A stretch of DNA of 64,000 nt, taken from Macrocystis pyrifera (lineage: Eukaryota > Sar > Phaeophyceae > Laminariales > Laminariaceae). The notes under the pieces are model-generated. The model saw only the letters and a list, made by a program, of their open reading frames with translations. It had not been told where the DNA came from and made no database searches. The position numbers and the translations under genes are program-made. This document shows positions 9,774 through 23,083 of the stretch, one piece after another (positions within the stretch are counted from its first letter, which is position 1; every line of letters begins with the position of its first letter). The stretch is taken from assembly GCA_031763025.1 (NCBI GenBank), contig JASSKH010000017.1, positions 9,724,626-9,788,625 of the forward strand, in the 5' to 3' direction.

Positions 9774-12406
9774 ATGAGCGCACCTCGAACTCCCCCGGCT
9801 ACCGGCGCGTTCGTATCCCGATTCGACAACAGGCTTTCCGGTCCGCTCAGCGGGGAAGATTGGAAGATATGCTTCGACGACACGGAGCCTTACCCTCTGT
9901 ACAGCCGCCGCAGGTGTCCCGCCGCTGGTACCATCCCACTGCCACCCTTCGACTACTACTGTGCTCCCACGCGGCCGTCATCTGGAAGAGACAACATGTC
10001 ACCGTTTGCCCGAGGCAGCGAGGATGTTGCGGGAGTAGCGCAGCACGATGATTTTCCCGCCGAAACGCAAGCCCTGTCATCTCGCCACGGTCGCAAGGGC
10101 GACCGGGCAAGTTCGCACAACTTCGAAGGCGAGGTTGCTCCCTCGACAACGTACAGCCGCAAGAACCGCCGCAAGCGCACCCACCTCAGGGAGAAGGTGA
10201 GATCGTCATACTCCTGTGCTGGGGGTTGGTATCGTGTTTGCCTGACCGTTGTTATATGTGCCGAAAGACTCCGCTTTTTGAATTTAGTGTACATGGGTGG
10301 CTGCCAGTGACCCAACGATTGCTCTGTATCGACTTGACTTGTGAAATGCGACGTGTCTGGCGAGATTCCATATAGTGGTGCGTTGAGCAATCAAGAGCAA
10401 GCTCAGCGAACCTCGCCAAACCGTGCAGCACTATGCTGCGGTGGTCTAGCCCTTTTTCTCGTGCCTTCTCAGCTAGAGGGCAAGGTACTGTAGTGATGCC
10501 GATGCCATTGAAGCGCACCCACAAAGTCTCGCGGAATACTCGACACACTAATAATTTCAAACTCTTTTCAAAAATCGCATTTCTGAGCTCAACGTAAAAC
10601 TTGGGTTTTTGTCAACAAAGCCCTACGAGTTTGATGCGAGAAAATGCCCCCTTCCCCCCCTTCCCGCGCCTCTCATTGCCAACGGCCTCACCAACCACCT
10701 TCGGCTTCCCCAACTGGTTTCTTTCTCTCTATTCCTTGCCTTTGCTGTAACAGGTGCCCAAGCGGGGTGAGCCGTCACTCATCGAACAAGACGCTCACAA
10801 AGCCGTGGAATCGCTGATGGACCGCGCAAAGACCGCCACCCGGAGGGTCGCCGGGACGTTCCAGGCTGTCAGCAGGCTCACCAAGGCGCTGAACATGATG
10901 AGGGCCAAATTCGACCGCGCCATGGCTCACGTCGTACCGTTGGCGCAGGCTGCATACGCCGCAGAGTCTACCCTCGCTCAAGCGCAAGCCGAGGCAAGCG
11001 CCGCTCGAATGCGCTTCGAGAGCTGCAGCCGCCCACGCCGTATGCTGAATTTCCTCAAGGCCAGGTGGGAGGCTGGCGTCCTGCCTCTGGACATAGACGA
11101 GGCGGAGCGGCACGTAGGCGAGGCCCAGAAGGCGCTTAGCTCAGCCAACGCCGAGTGCGACCGGGGCTGGGAGTTGGTCCACGAGGCGTTTAACGAGTCT
11201 GAAGCGACGTTGTGCAAGCTGCACAGTGAGAAACGCGCCCACGCGAGCGCTGAGAGTGTCCTGGCCGGTCTCGAGGCCGCGCTGGTTCGCGCGAAGAACC
11301 ACGCCGTTGGCACGGCGAGTCAAATCAAGGTCGGCCGGCGCTTGGCTAGGGAAGTTTACATGCGCGGGGGGGACGGCGGGGTGGACCGGTTGCTTGTTGC
11401 GGCACGGATAGCAGCGACGCTCGAAGACGACTCCTGCAGCGACCAGGTGTGGACACCGCCTGTATATCGATGCAGCACACCGCGGACCAACACTTCTTTG
11501 TACTCGAACCAGTATATTGTTCTATTATATATGCAGGGAAATACGAAAAAAAACTTTACAACCTACTTTTTGTTTTGAGTCCAAGACAGGAGGTTGTATA
11601 CTGAAACCATGTACAACAAAAGGATAGACAATGTATTTTGCTAAATAATTCGTACAGATATATATCCTACCGCCGCTCTGGTCTGTTTTCCATTATGACT
11701 TTTCTCAGAACGTGTTGTTGTTTTTTATTCTTCTATGTTTCCAGCCCAGCTTGCAGGAGTACTATACATACACGTTCGGCGGCGCTCTGAACAAGTCGTG
11801 GTCACAAGTCGCAAGTGGCACAAGTAGTGCCTACGAACTCTTCTTGCCCTCGGTACTACATACAGTTTTGACTTTCATGGCACACAGACTTCGACATACC
11901 CTCAGCTCGTCGACTCTTCTCGGTATTTCGTACCCACGCTCTCTCGGTTTCCGCAACGGAAGAAAATCGAGAGTGCTGCCTTTTTCACCAGGATTCAGAC
12001 TCCGGACCCCCGCCGACAGCGGCAGATAGTGGAGTGAACTGTACTACAATATTTCCTAACACCATCAGACCATACCTCCGATAGTGAAAATAAATGGGCT
12101 TCCTACGGGAATGTGTATAAAGTATACTGTATGATAACTGCTAGGTACTACATTAACACTGAACGTACTGTAGTGTTTTAAAGGGTGTGGATGCTCTGGA
12201 TGATGGGTTTCCGTATGAAGTACTCTGGGGATGCATGGATGCGAATTTTCCGAGCATCCACGTGTATACGTATCAACATCGACTCTGACGCACGCCCTTC
12301 GCCCCGACGATCGAACCGCGCTGTCCGTGTCCACGTATGCACTTGCACTTGCGTTTATAACTTACAACAGGTCGCACCCAAGAAGGTAAAGAGGGCAAGG
12401 CATTGA
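9774..12406 (+). CDS. unknown Ala-rich helical (coiled-coil) protein, three exons
   Basis: Exons are 9774-10196, 10754-11446 and 12371-12406, all joined in phase 0 with GT-AG introns (acceptors gctgtaacag and acttacaacag), giving 383 residues. The first exon encodes a Pro/Ser/Arg-rich segment ending in a basic stretch SRKNRRKRTHLREK. The second encodes residues 142-372, almost wholly alpha-helical and Ala/Glu/Arg rich, with coiled-coil-like heptads and no recognised domain. The last exon adds VAPKKVKRARH, which resembles a nuclear localisation signal. The ATG at 9774 was chosen because it lies at the start of the protein-like part; an in-frame ATG at 9597 would add 59 less convincing residues. 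I do not recognise a function; a nuclear structural or DNA-associated role is only a guess from the basic tail. Confidence 0.6.
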
Positions 12407-14064
12407 GCGGCGCGGCCATCCTCCTATCAGCTTATACATAGAGTACAGCGATAGCCTACTTTCAGTGGGAAGAGAAAAACGAAAGATGTCCTGGCGAGAA
12501 AAAAAAAAGAAAAAAGGTGCACTTTTTTGTAATATTTTTTCCTCCATGATGTTCCTGCCCCCCCCCCCCTCCTACTCGTAGACCGTGTGAGTTTTCCCGC
12601 CCTGATTAGGAACATACTAGGTGGGAAGATAACCACAGTAGATCATGATGAGGGTGATGCCTATACTCTCATTGGCATGTCGAGAAATACAAACATCTCG
12701 TGGTGTCGTGTCGTGAGTGAGGATGAGGGGGGATGGTGTAGGGCCGTGGAGTGGTTTTCGTACGCCAAGTCTGTGCAAATCGAATTGTCCCCTCCACCAT
12801 TGCCACCCAATAGTTCAGGGGGGCTCCTCTCTCAGTTCGAGGTGCGCGATAATGCATACAATAACTTGCAGCACCGACTCGTTATGTTGTTGGTGGTAAC
12901 CATTGATGCACAAATCGCGCGGTTGTGCGGCGCATTCAATGAACCGACATCCACTGCAACTGGGGTGCAATGCCTTTTCAGTGGGTACTATGGTGTGAAG
13001 GCGGGTGCGCAGTGGAAACTTCTAGTGGGTGTTTTAGTTTTGTTACTGGTTTTAGTTTTTGTAACAAGTGTGCTAAGGTGGATGTCTCCTTTTGTATTAT
13101 TCCAGTATATGTGAGAGAGTCAGTGAGCCGTGCCGGGTGAGCTTGTGTCCAGTCGTTCGTTCACTCCCATTGCTGCACCTTTAAGAGGGCAATCTATGCC
13201 GCACTCACTCAGTCAATCCACCGTTAGAAATATTGAATGATCGTAGCCACGAGGGGGGCCGCTAGGTAGTTGTACCGCCATCAATGCGTAGCCAGCAGTA
13301 GATGAAACCTCGAAAGCCAAGAGAGTATTCCCCGTACTGTTGTCACGGGTGTACGGCAACAGCATATGGTGAAAGGTGCTGCCCTCCCAGGTCATTTTTA
13401 TAAATCACTCGTACCGCAGCCAGGGTGCAGATGTGTGATGCCACCTTACTTTCCGCGAGTGATGCACTACAGTATATTATACGGGCTGGAAGCGTGTGAT
13501 CGGAAGGGGTGAGGGGGAGAGTCTGTGTGGAATCTATTGAAATCAAACAAAACAGTGCAAATAAATTTACCCAAGTCAGAAAAGGGGCGTCGTGTTCGGT
13601 TTGTGTGAAGAGTGTGTGCAATATAGAGCAGTGTTGGTGTGCGTTATGTTCAAAGGTAACCTTCCAGGAGCCAGTTGAGCTGCAGCCAGGGTATAACAAG
13701 ATAATGCAACTCTGGGATACCACCCTTTTGCTAATCGGGTGTCGCACTGCTACAGTGTATTACACAGGCGAGGAGCTTGTTTTTGAGGGGACGGGAGGGG
13801 GACTGTATGAGGGGAGTTGGATGTACGGAAGAAATATGTGTTCTTACCAAAAAGCAGTTTATACAAATTTATGAAAAATAAAAAGTGTGGATTTGATTGT
13901 TGCGCGTGACGAGTGCCCGGCGGTTGGTAATACTGTCGGTCGAACGAAGTTAGCCCTCGGGGGGCAGTTGTACCGCAGCCAAGGGAATACAACTGTATGA
14001 CACAGTTCTCGTTTCTGGGCGCTTCACTACAGTGTTGTACACAGGCAAGAAGCGAATTTCTGGA
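12407..14064. other. spacer with degenerate repeats and an uncertain 175-residue frame
   Basis: A plus-strand frame 12587-13114 ends in a strongly hydrophobic segment (LLVGVLVLLLVLVFVTSVL) but has no recognised domain and may be chance. Three related blocks of roughly 90-110 bp (about 13405-13500, 13675-13790 and 13955-14060) share GCAGCCAGGGT...CACTACAGTGTATTACACAGGC...GAAGC in the same order and are a dispersed or tandem repeat. No gene is called. Confidence 0.35.
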
Positions 14065-17000
14065 TGGGGGGAGGGGGCGTACTCATTTGTTGCTCGTCTT
14101 AGTCATTTGACCATTGACCACGCATCCCTGTCGACACGGAGCACCGTTCCTACTCCCAATAGAGACACCTCCGACATTTAGGCGCTCATTACGTTGTTCC
14201 CACATATTGCATACCAAATTTTCTGGTAATGTTATCCCCTTCCCGTTTCGCCGCCTGTGGCGATCATCTGTCTCATAGGATAGCGATCGTTTTCTCGCTG
14301 CTATCTAGTGTACCAAGCTCCTCCATGTCACATTCGGCTATGTCCCTTATCTGCTCTTCTAACACATCTCGTTCCTCCTTGTACATTTCACATTTTTCTA
14401 CTATATGAGTTCTACTCTCTACTACTTTTGCCACACGGGCACATCTGTGCATCTACTTCCTCGTCCCGGCTACTGGTATATCTCTTCCTTCTTTCTACAG
14501 GTCCAGGTCCCCTACACGTAATCGCAGTTTCAGCGTTTTCGCGAAGTCCATCGGGCCGTGCAAATACGTTCTCACCCATATCCCTTCGCTTAACCCCCCG
14601 TATATCTCTAAGTGCTTCTCCGATTTCACCGCGTTTCTTAGCGCTAGCCTTTCCCTTATTTCTATCGTTTTTTCTACTTATGTCTTGTACCTCCCAAACT
14701 TCTCTGCGGACATCATCTCTTCTTTATTTTCTCCTATATCCTTCGATACTTTCTCCAATACGCTATCCCACCTTCTCCAGCTTGACCTTTTGCTACTTTC
14801 TCCGATACAACTCTATCAACTATGGCTGGCAACCTCTTTTTTGGCAGGTTCCATACTTTATATTGCCATTTCAAATTTCTGATGTCTCTATTTGTCTCAA
14901 GTGGGTACACTCCCAGTTCTGCTCTTGTATACTGTATTACTCGTCGTACTTGAGCATCTTGGTCTTTTTCTAGCTGCTGTCATATGTACTGTTTCCAACC
15001 GTTTTACAAACTTCGCGTTCCCTTCCCATATTTCTCCTGCCTATTCTAGCTCTGGTACTATCACATTCATCAAGATGTATCTCTTAATCCTAGTGTCAAG
15101 GTGCGAGCATGTTAGGATCGCATCCATCTTGCCTACGTGTGCCTTACCCTGTCCTATTACTTTTGCTATGTGTGTATCCCAAAAGCAGTCTTTAGAAATC
15201 TCTACGCCGAGGTACGTATACTGGTCTGTCTGTCTATGATCGGCAATTCATCCTCTCCCCACTTCCAGCTGAAATTTACCGGGTTCACCTTATATTTACA
15301 CACAACTACTGAGCACTTGGTGTCGTTTGCCGTCACCCTCCTTTTGGTGTATTCTAGTGCCTTCTCTGTTCGTTCTGCAATCCTTCGGGAGTCTCTGGTA
15401 TCCCCACGAAGTCATCCGCAAATATCAATCCCGACACCGTATCTTCCCCTACCGGGACTCCCTGTTTTGTTGCTTCGACTGCTACCAGGTCGTTAATAGA
15501 TACCTTGAATAGATTAGGTGATGAGGTACATCCCTGTGCAACTCCTTGCAAAATATCAGTATCAATATCTTCGATATTCCCCCGTCCAGCATCACACCAC
15601 TTCTCGCACATTCCGTCATATTTCCCATCGTTCTCCACATATTTTCTCTGATCTCTATTTCCCACAAGTTTTTCCACAATTCGTTTCTCCATATTGTATC
15701 GTAGGCCTTCTGTACATGCAGAAACAAACAGTACGTTGTTAGCCGCTCGTCTTTCCTACCTTGGAGTATCTTACCTAAAGTGTACGTATTGTATGGTCTA
15801 CGCGGCTACGGTTTGGCCTCAATAAACCCTGCTTGCCCTTCGCTTATTTTGCCTTCCTTCTCCATCATTGTTCCCATTCTATCGTTCAAAATCTTACCAA
15901 ATGTTTTGCCCATTGTGCTCAACAGCGGTTAAGTTCCCCGGGTCAGCCATATCTCCTTTCTTAAATAAGTTTTACTCCCTTCTCTTCGTCATCTAGGTGC
16001 GTACTCGTTTTTCCATTTCCAGATATACAACATTATCATCATGGAAAGCATTCCTTCTCCCCCGTACTTCATAAATTCATTCACTATTTGGTCTGCTCCT
16101 GCTGTCTTTCTGTTCTTAAGTTTAGCTACACACTTCTTTGCTCCTTCGCTTGTGAACTCTCTCTGTAACCCTTCTGAACCACTGTCTTCCCTATTTCATG
16201 CATCTACGTTCGCCTCTGTCCACGCGTTGATTTTTCTTCTCGAGTTCTGCGTCGAACGTTTCGTTAGCTGCGGGTGCTCCTAGCATACGGTAATACTTTA
16301 CTAGTACTTCCCTTTTCCCCTTCGAACTACTATTACGGGGGTACATAGTTAATAGGACCATTGGTATACATAAAAACCTATATATTTACCTATTTTTACT
16401 GACAAAATTTGGTCCCGTTAACTATGGACCCCCGTAATAACAATTTTACCGTTCTGTGCTTTTAAGGCAGCTATTCCCGTGTCTACCACTCCTGGTTGTT
16501 TGCCCAGTATCTCTTTTATTCCTACCCACATCTCCTTCATCCCGTCCCCAAAGTCTTCATACGTTTTATCTACAACGTCTTTCCATATCCCTTTCTTCAT
16601 CTCTACCGTCTCTGCTACTTTATTTCTAGCTATGGTATATTCCTCCCATCCTGTTGTAGTTTTGCTCGATGTCTATCTTGCGTGTCTTTCTCCTTACTCT
16701 TATACTCTCTTTTAATTCCTCATCCCACCATTTTACTGCTCCGTTGCATACTGTCAGCTTCTTCCCTATTACTCGTACTTCACTTGCTGTGCTCCTATTA
16801 ATAACCAATTGCTCCCACCCTTCTAATATCCTAGCTCTGGCATTATCCCTCTCTATATCGTTCTTCGTTGTACCTATTGTTTCCAACAGCTTGAAATATT
16901 GCTTTGCATTTTTGGCCATCTCTTCTTGGAGCTCTCCCATCTTTCTTTTACTTCTAGTTCATCTACTGCAGTCACCATCTATACAACAACTTCCTGCCTC

Positions 17001-18270
17001 GCCTATGTTTGATACCTCTCGTCTACCGACTGTCTGTCCATACTAGACCGTGATCCGTACTTCCTACGTCTGCTGCGCATACATGTAATTCGGTTTCCTC
17101 ACTACTTCTATTTTCTACCACCATAAAGTCAAGGATAGAACTTTATACCCTTTGTATGCACTGTTTAGTCCATTCTGGCTCTACCTTTTTCACTCTGTCG
17201 TTTAACGTCTCTGTCTCGTTGTGCTTAAGGAACTTCAGCATCTCTTCCCCATTTTCATTATTTGTTACTTCCCCACATCGTCTAATATTTTCATTCGGGT
17301 CGCTTGCCTTCCCAATTGTTGGGTCAGAATCTCCCACTAGTACTACTTCTCCTTGCCTTTTATACTTCTCTTCATCTACTGCTACTTCTCCAAACTCCCT
17401 CCGTACATGTTTTACCGTACTCTTCGACTCTGGGGGCGAACGTATAGATGTTTACTAAAAGTTAATATTTTGCTTCCCGCCCCCCTAGTATCTTGATCCT
17501 TATGCTGTCGTCGAATTTAGGGTCTTTGATCATCTCTATTATGTCACACAGGTTTTCTTTTATTAGGAACCCTATTCCCCCCGCCCCCCAAATCTTGCTA
17601 TTTTGTCCCTTCCTCTTTTTTCCTATCCATGCGTACTCTCCAACTTTGCACCCTATCCCCCCCCCCCCCCTCTTTCTCCCACGACTCCTGAATTCCCAAT
17701 GTGTCCAGGTCGCGCTTACTTTACTTGTTCGAGGATTCCTATCCTTTTGCGCTCTTCCTTGGCGAATCCACATACGTTCCATGATTCTATTCTCAGCTTC
17801 TTTTTCGTTTAACTATCCACTATATTATCATCTATTTCTCCCTCTCCGTTGTCACTACGAGTATTTCTATTCTCTCGTATTTTAGCTTTCTTTCCGTTTC
17901 CGTTTCCGTTTTTTCCTGTTTGCTCTGCTCTCCATGTTTCTCCCCCATTTCCTTTGAGTCACTTACCATGGTACTGTTTCCTACCTCCCTTGCAATCGTT
18001 CACCCTAGGACCACGTCTTAGTTCTGCTATTTCAGTAGTTATACATACTCTCCATCCTGCAGTAGTCTTCTAACTCATGTGGACACTCTTTCTGTCTTTA
18101 TCTTCTGCCACCCCATGCGCCCTTTCGGTTTTATCATGACTCGAAAGTATTCTCCCTCCCGTTCTAGTCTTTATATTTCAAAACATTACAATCTTACGTG
18201 TGTCATTTTCTCTATAACTCAATTCTCGTCATGTCGCTAGGACCTCCAAATATCAGCAATTACTTTACCC
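14065..18270 (-). mobile_element. LINE (non-LTR retrotransposon), broken
   Basis: On the minus strand, fragments in several frames follow the order of a LINE polyprotein. An apurinic-type endonuclease region lies at about 17780-17140 (AGGIGFLIKENLCDIIE, then GKASDPNENI and LNDRVKK). A linker follows. The reverse transcriptase lies at about 15730-15350, with VQKAYDTIWR, GVAQGCTSSPNLF and the catalytic FADDF. A C-terminal part ends in GAPCRQGCVVNGQMTK near 14120. Frames are interrupted many times, so it is dead. The 3' end is GAGTAC followed by a C-rich tail. A TA-flanked MITE is inserted at 16333-16437. The 5' boundary is set where another LINE tail begins. Confidence 0.85.
16333..16437. mobile_element. 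Stowaway-like MITE inside the LINE
   Basis: Terminal inverted repeats TTACGGGGG...CCCCCGTAA, 105 bp long, flanked by TA on both sides. It is the same family as copies at 23429, 24251, 24369, 29464 and 50322. A TA target and this size suggest a Tc1/mariner-mobilised MITE. It interrupts the LINE, so it is younger than the LINE. Confidence 0.9.
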
Positions 18271-18276
18271 TAGGGA

Positions 18277-18350
18277 GGGGGGGGGGGGGTGTACTCATTA
18301 TCACGCATTTGCCGTAGTCGTATGACCATAGACCCTCGCATTATTAAAAT
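18277..18350 (-). mobile_element. second LINE 3'-end fragment abutting the 5' side of the large LINE
   Basis: A run of G followed by GTGTACTCATTATCACGCA and GCCGTAGTCGTATGACC resembles the 3' terminus of the LINE family read on the minus strand. It lies immediately upstream (sense) of the large LINE, in the same orientation, so two insertions are head-to-tail. Confidence 0.5.
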
Positions 18351-18448
18351 GCCGGGAACACGTCGGGTTTTCACCGACCAGACAGACATTGCTTGCACCA
18401 AGCGCGAAGCGCCGTGAACTGTTGGGCGAGTCGCATGAAGGGCGAGCT

Positions 18449-19140
18449 GCATCCTACTAAGAGCCGCTACTGAGGCGGATTTTCTTGCATAAAGAAGGAT
18501 GATAGCGTCAATGAATTGATTATTTTTTTGTGTGGCCACTTCCAGACACAGCAACGGGTTTGCTATGTAACTGCCCCGTGGGTGCCTTACCATATGCACA
18601 CTACGTGGTATGACCATCGCCCTTGTGCGGAGTTAATGTTCTCTCCCCGCACAACACAGGATCTAACAAAAAAACTGTACCCTGGTTGTCCAGCTCACGC
18701 AGTGAGAGGCGTGTTTTACGGCGTCGTCACCAACCGACGCCAACCCAACCTATAAATATACCAGGTATGTAATATAGGAGGGAGGCATCCTACTAAGAAC
18801 CGCTTGTGACGCGGACTTGCGTATGGACGACAGCTTCAAGGAGTTATTTTATTTTTCGGTGTGGTCACTTCCAGAGACAACAATGGGGGTAGTATGTATA
18901 ACTGCCTCGTGGGTGCCTCACCACAAACCCTAAGTGATGCGATCATTTTCCTTGTGCGAGGTAAAGGTTCTCCACGCCGCACGAATGGTCCATCTCGATC
19001 GCCAGCTGTCCGACCGCCAAACAAAAAAAAAAAAAAAAAACGGTACCCTGGTTGTCTAGATCACGTAGTGAGCGGCATGTTTTTCAGTGTCATTGCCAAC
19101 CGACGCCAACCCAACCTATATACAATATATGCGGAGGAGG
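18449..19140. repeat. tandem duplication, two units of about 340 bp
   Basis: Units 18449-18784 and 18785-19140 both begin GCATCCTACTAAGA, share GTGGTCACTTCCAGA-type and GCCTCGTGGGTGCC-type blocks, and end CCAACCGACGCCAACCCAACC followed by an AT-rich and GGAGG segment. The second unit has an A-run of 18 and ends against a G-run. Divergence is moderate. It could be a SINE-like unit or a young satellite seed. Confidence 0.8.
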
Positions 19141-21894
19141 GGGGGGGGGGGGGGGGGGTCGTATGGATGGATGCCATCGTGATAAACAACAGCTTGCATC
19201 AAAACTGAGTGTGTGACGAGTTTTATAACGTGATGAGGTGTAAAACTGCTCATCAGTGCCGTGTATCATTAGTGATCGGCCTGCCAATAAATGCTCTGGG
19301 AATGGATGCACGCAATCGTAGATCCGGGACAAGGTGCTCAGCGCTGAAGGGTATCGCTCGGTTGAGTTGGGGTTACAGCATGACTTCAGTCGGTAGGCCG
19401 TCGTCACACGACTACCGGTAGGCTGCATTCACCACTGGCGAGAGCCCTCATCCAGGACTACTTTTGAAGTCTGCTTGGTGTGTGTCGCACCTTTCGGTCG
19501 AAGCTCCAACTTGGCGATCTCCCTCTCAATTGTAGCTACCCGTTATCACCATACTGCGGCTTCTCTGGAGGAGTACAGTAGGAGGTTGGACGCAGAGTGA
19601 AGGAAGCGAGAGCGATCTGGTGTAAGGCACGTTGTCGCTTGTACATGGCCGTGTTGTGGAAGCTGAGTGTGGAAGCTGGTGGTGGAAGCTGTTTTTTGGC
19701 ATGTGGGGTCAATGTTATTTATTAACTTTGCCTTGCAGTGCGCTCAGTTACTACCACAGTAGTACAGGCAGCAGCCGCAGCAAGGGCCAGGACACGAGAG
19801 GCAACAGCGGGGAGGAGATTCGGGAAAACTGATATGGATGTAGGCAAGAGGCACGTTTTGGAGACGATCAAACTGTTGGGAGGGGAGGATGGGATAGAGG
19901 CAGGCATATACGAGCGGCAGTTTCGAGGTGTCACCAGGGGAAGTTCATATTAATTTGTTATCATCATCGAACGTTCGACCTGTGTAAAAATAGCACGCTT
20001 TGTGCAAGCTGCAGAACATAGCTTTTGTGCTTGTGTAAATTTGCAGCAGGTGAGCTTGTATCCGAAGGGCAGGCAGGCAGGAGGGTATGTTTATGTGGCG
20101 TGCAATGCTCCCTGCGTCGACCATGGCGACGATGGCGATACGTTTAGTGGTGATATGATATGGATAAGGTAAGTGAAGATACACAATTCCTCGGCTATCC
20201 TCTTTTTTAGCGAATTTTATGAGTGATCGACGGTGAAGCCCACGCTGATAATCGTCACAGGCATGCATGATCAAGAAAATACCTGGTACGACGCACGAGG
20301 TACGCTGTACCTGGTATACAACAAGGTATAGTGTACCTGGTACCAGGTCCCATGTAACAAAAAATCACTTATCCTTCGTTGCTTCGACAATGTATACTTG
20401 GTACACAGCAGTATGACCGAACGTGACCATGGCGTTACAACACCAGACCACAAAATAATCAGGATAGTTCACAGAGTAGAGTCATCGTCCCAGATGTGCG
20501 CTAGTACTCTCGTGTGAAAATACGAAGGCTTGTTTCTTGCCAAAAACAACCGAAAACGCACCTCTCATACCGATCGAATCTCGCAACAAATACTCTACAC
20601 ACCCAGGATCAGCGAAAAAAAAAAAAAGCTTCGACGCGTGTTTGCCTGATAGGGGTAGCGCTTGTTGTTTGTGAGGTTACTCAATCACTCACATGAAGAG
20701 CTTCGCGCGTCACCCAGAGCTGACTTCGAGCAGATGTGTACGGTGTAGGCTAAATCCGATGGGGAACACCATGGCTCACCTGTAGGTGCTCACGAAAATT
20801 ATTGAGCAACATCAATGGGATATATTACCGAGTATTTTCTCAGTCGAGAATTGAGGAGTGTGGAGGGGCTCCGGGTTTTTTTCTTAGGAATTTGCTGCCT
20901 GCCTTTCCTGCCTGCCTGGCAGGCAGCCGGAGAAATATATATATTACGATGTCTAGCTGTGCAGTGCACACCCTCAAAGAAGGGGTGATACTCGTATCAT
21001 ACGTAGCGTTTGTTGCCGGCTCACGCCTGGAAGTTGACAAGTACATATGCATTTTAAGCAGCATGATACGACGGGCAGCTACTGTGTGTGCTTCCCTATG
21101 CGCAGATGCACTATTATTGTAGAGCCTTTGAGGTACTTCAGTAACTAAATTGTGTTTTCTAGTCGACCTGCCCACATGCAATGCTCAAACACATTTAAAA
21201 TAGAGCAGTCGAGATAGAGAGTCTACCCAGCATTTTTGCCAATATACTGTTAATATATTAATACAGTATTTTTTTTATTTTATTATAATTTTTCGCCCGA
21301 TAGCTTGCAGCTTTGCCCTTCATGGGCGTCAGCTATGAATACCGGTACTCGGAACTTGTCCGTGGTTCCTAATATGCAATAGCACTACTACTACTGTAGT
21401 TGCCACTTGTTCACCCGCCGCAAAAAAAACAATAACTTAAAAAAAAACAATCGCTCGCGCTGTTGCCGTGATATCATATCAAAACCAATATTACAGGTGT
21501 AGTATGATAAAATCATCATCACACGCGTTGTCTGTGAAACGCCTAAACAAAACTGCATGCACTATGTAAACGTGACTTGCTCAACTTGATGTCCCCGACC
21601 GATTTCTCTGTCAGACTGACACATAAAGCTCACATCCAAAAACATTTTTAACACAGTCAGCACAGTCAATACAGCAGCAGCTGACGAACCATGCTTCAGG
21701 ATGCCGTTAAATACATAGCCACCTCCTGTCCCAAGCGTCAGTCACCACCAAATGACCGGGAAGCGATGACGGTCGAACCCCCAACCGACCAACCAACGAA
21801 TCCTTCCACAGGCTTCAAACTCTTGTTGCACTGATCTCAAGAAAAACAGCGTTGAGACTGCTGATTCACCACTGGCCCCGAAGCACCCTCCCAC

Positions 21895-22092
21895 CGCCTT
21901 CCAGAGCTACCCAGTGCTACCCAGAGCTATCCAGAGCTATCCAGTGCTGCCTAGAACTATCCAGTGCTATCCAGAGCTATCCAGTGCTAGGCAGAGCTGT
22001 CCAGAGCTTCCCATAGCTATTCAAAGCTATCCAGAGCTGTCCAGTCCTGTCCAGAGCTATCCAGTGCTATCGAATGCTATCCAATGCTGAAA
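21895..22092. repeat. 10-bp minisatellite, CTATCCAGAG type
   Basis: About twenty tandem units of a 10-bp motif alternating CCAGAGCTAT and CCAGTGCTAT with scattered variants. No coding meaning is apparent. Confidence 0.9.
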
Positions 22093-22374
22093 CGCAACAC
22101 AGGGCATCAACCTGCAAAATGGACCCACTAAATGAAGAATTTTGTTGCCCCTTCGCGTTCGAAACCACAGTCACACTCACTACCAGAAACGCTTACAACA
22201 TGACTCTCTAACGTAACCGCTTCTTACAGAATCACCAAGACCGGTCGGTGACGCGGGCGCGTCGAATCTGCCCTCATTTTACTTCCCTCCGTTTAATACC
22301 AACCCCACAATAATTCAGGCCCCCACCGGAGGTAATTAATTCGCCCTATCCGGGTGACATGAGTGGGCCTGGGC

Positions 22375-22482
22375 GTCATCGACCACACCGAACCACACCA
22401 CACTACACCACATCACACCACCATGAACCAAACCACACCAAACCACACTAAACCACACTAAACCACACCGCACCACACCACG
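22375..22482. repeat. ACCACAC-type simple repeat
   Basis: Short tandem units of AACCACACCA and AACCACACTA, imperfect, about 100 bp. Confidence 0.8.
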
Positions 22483-23083
22483 TTGTCTAAAAGCCCCCAA
22501 GAGCAGCAGAAGGCAATGCCGCCGAGCACCCCAACCGAGCGTCGTGAAAAACAAATCACCGATAGTTGCGCCCGTAAGCAGCTCCTGAAGCCGTACCCTT
22601 TGCATCAAGCATGCCCAACACCCCCTTCGCCCCCTCCCCTACCACTCGTACCACAACACCGCCCCCCCCACCAACCCACCCTCCGCCCCCGCCATATAGC
22701 GGTAGTTCACACCCCCTCCCCCCCCCCGCAAAAGAAGACTCCACCCACACCGAACAACGGCAACAGTCTACGCAAACAGAGCCATCCCCTCCCCCAACCT
22801 CGCCAAAAAGCGGCAGTATTACAATTCTGCCCAATCCTGTCCTCTGTCATCTCTCTCACGGGGAGACGTGTTCACGGCGTTTTGTCACATTGGATACGTA
22901 TAGCAGGACCATCTTGCTTCCAATGAGGTCTGGGCAGCTCGCTGCACGCAAGCGTTACACAGGGGCACGGTAGCGTCTTACCGCCACTAAAACACCGTCT
23001 CTGATAGGCACTATTCATAGCCGCCATCGCGGAAGCATACGGCTGCGGAGACGCCTATGACAACGCTAAGGAAAGCGCTCAGG

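Larger units (their letters stand above)
19141..23083. other. spacer downstream of the kinase gene; one weak exon candidate
   Basis: At 19740-19953 (plus) a good acceptor (ttgccttgcag) precedes a 71-residue open frame ending GVTRGSSY and a stop, including KRHVLETIKLLGGEDGIEAG; it could be a terminal exon but no partner was found. The rest holds a cluster of ACCTGGTA motifs (20280-20340), AT-rich sequence (21240-21290), minisatellites at 21.9 and 22.4 kb and proline-coding C-runs near 22.6-22.8 kb. Confidence 0.3.

Noticed and set aside
22483-22973. Proline-rich plus-strand frames of 120-147 residues
   Set aside because: Generated by C-rich low-complexity sequence downstream of the kinase gene, without splice signals.
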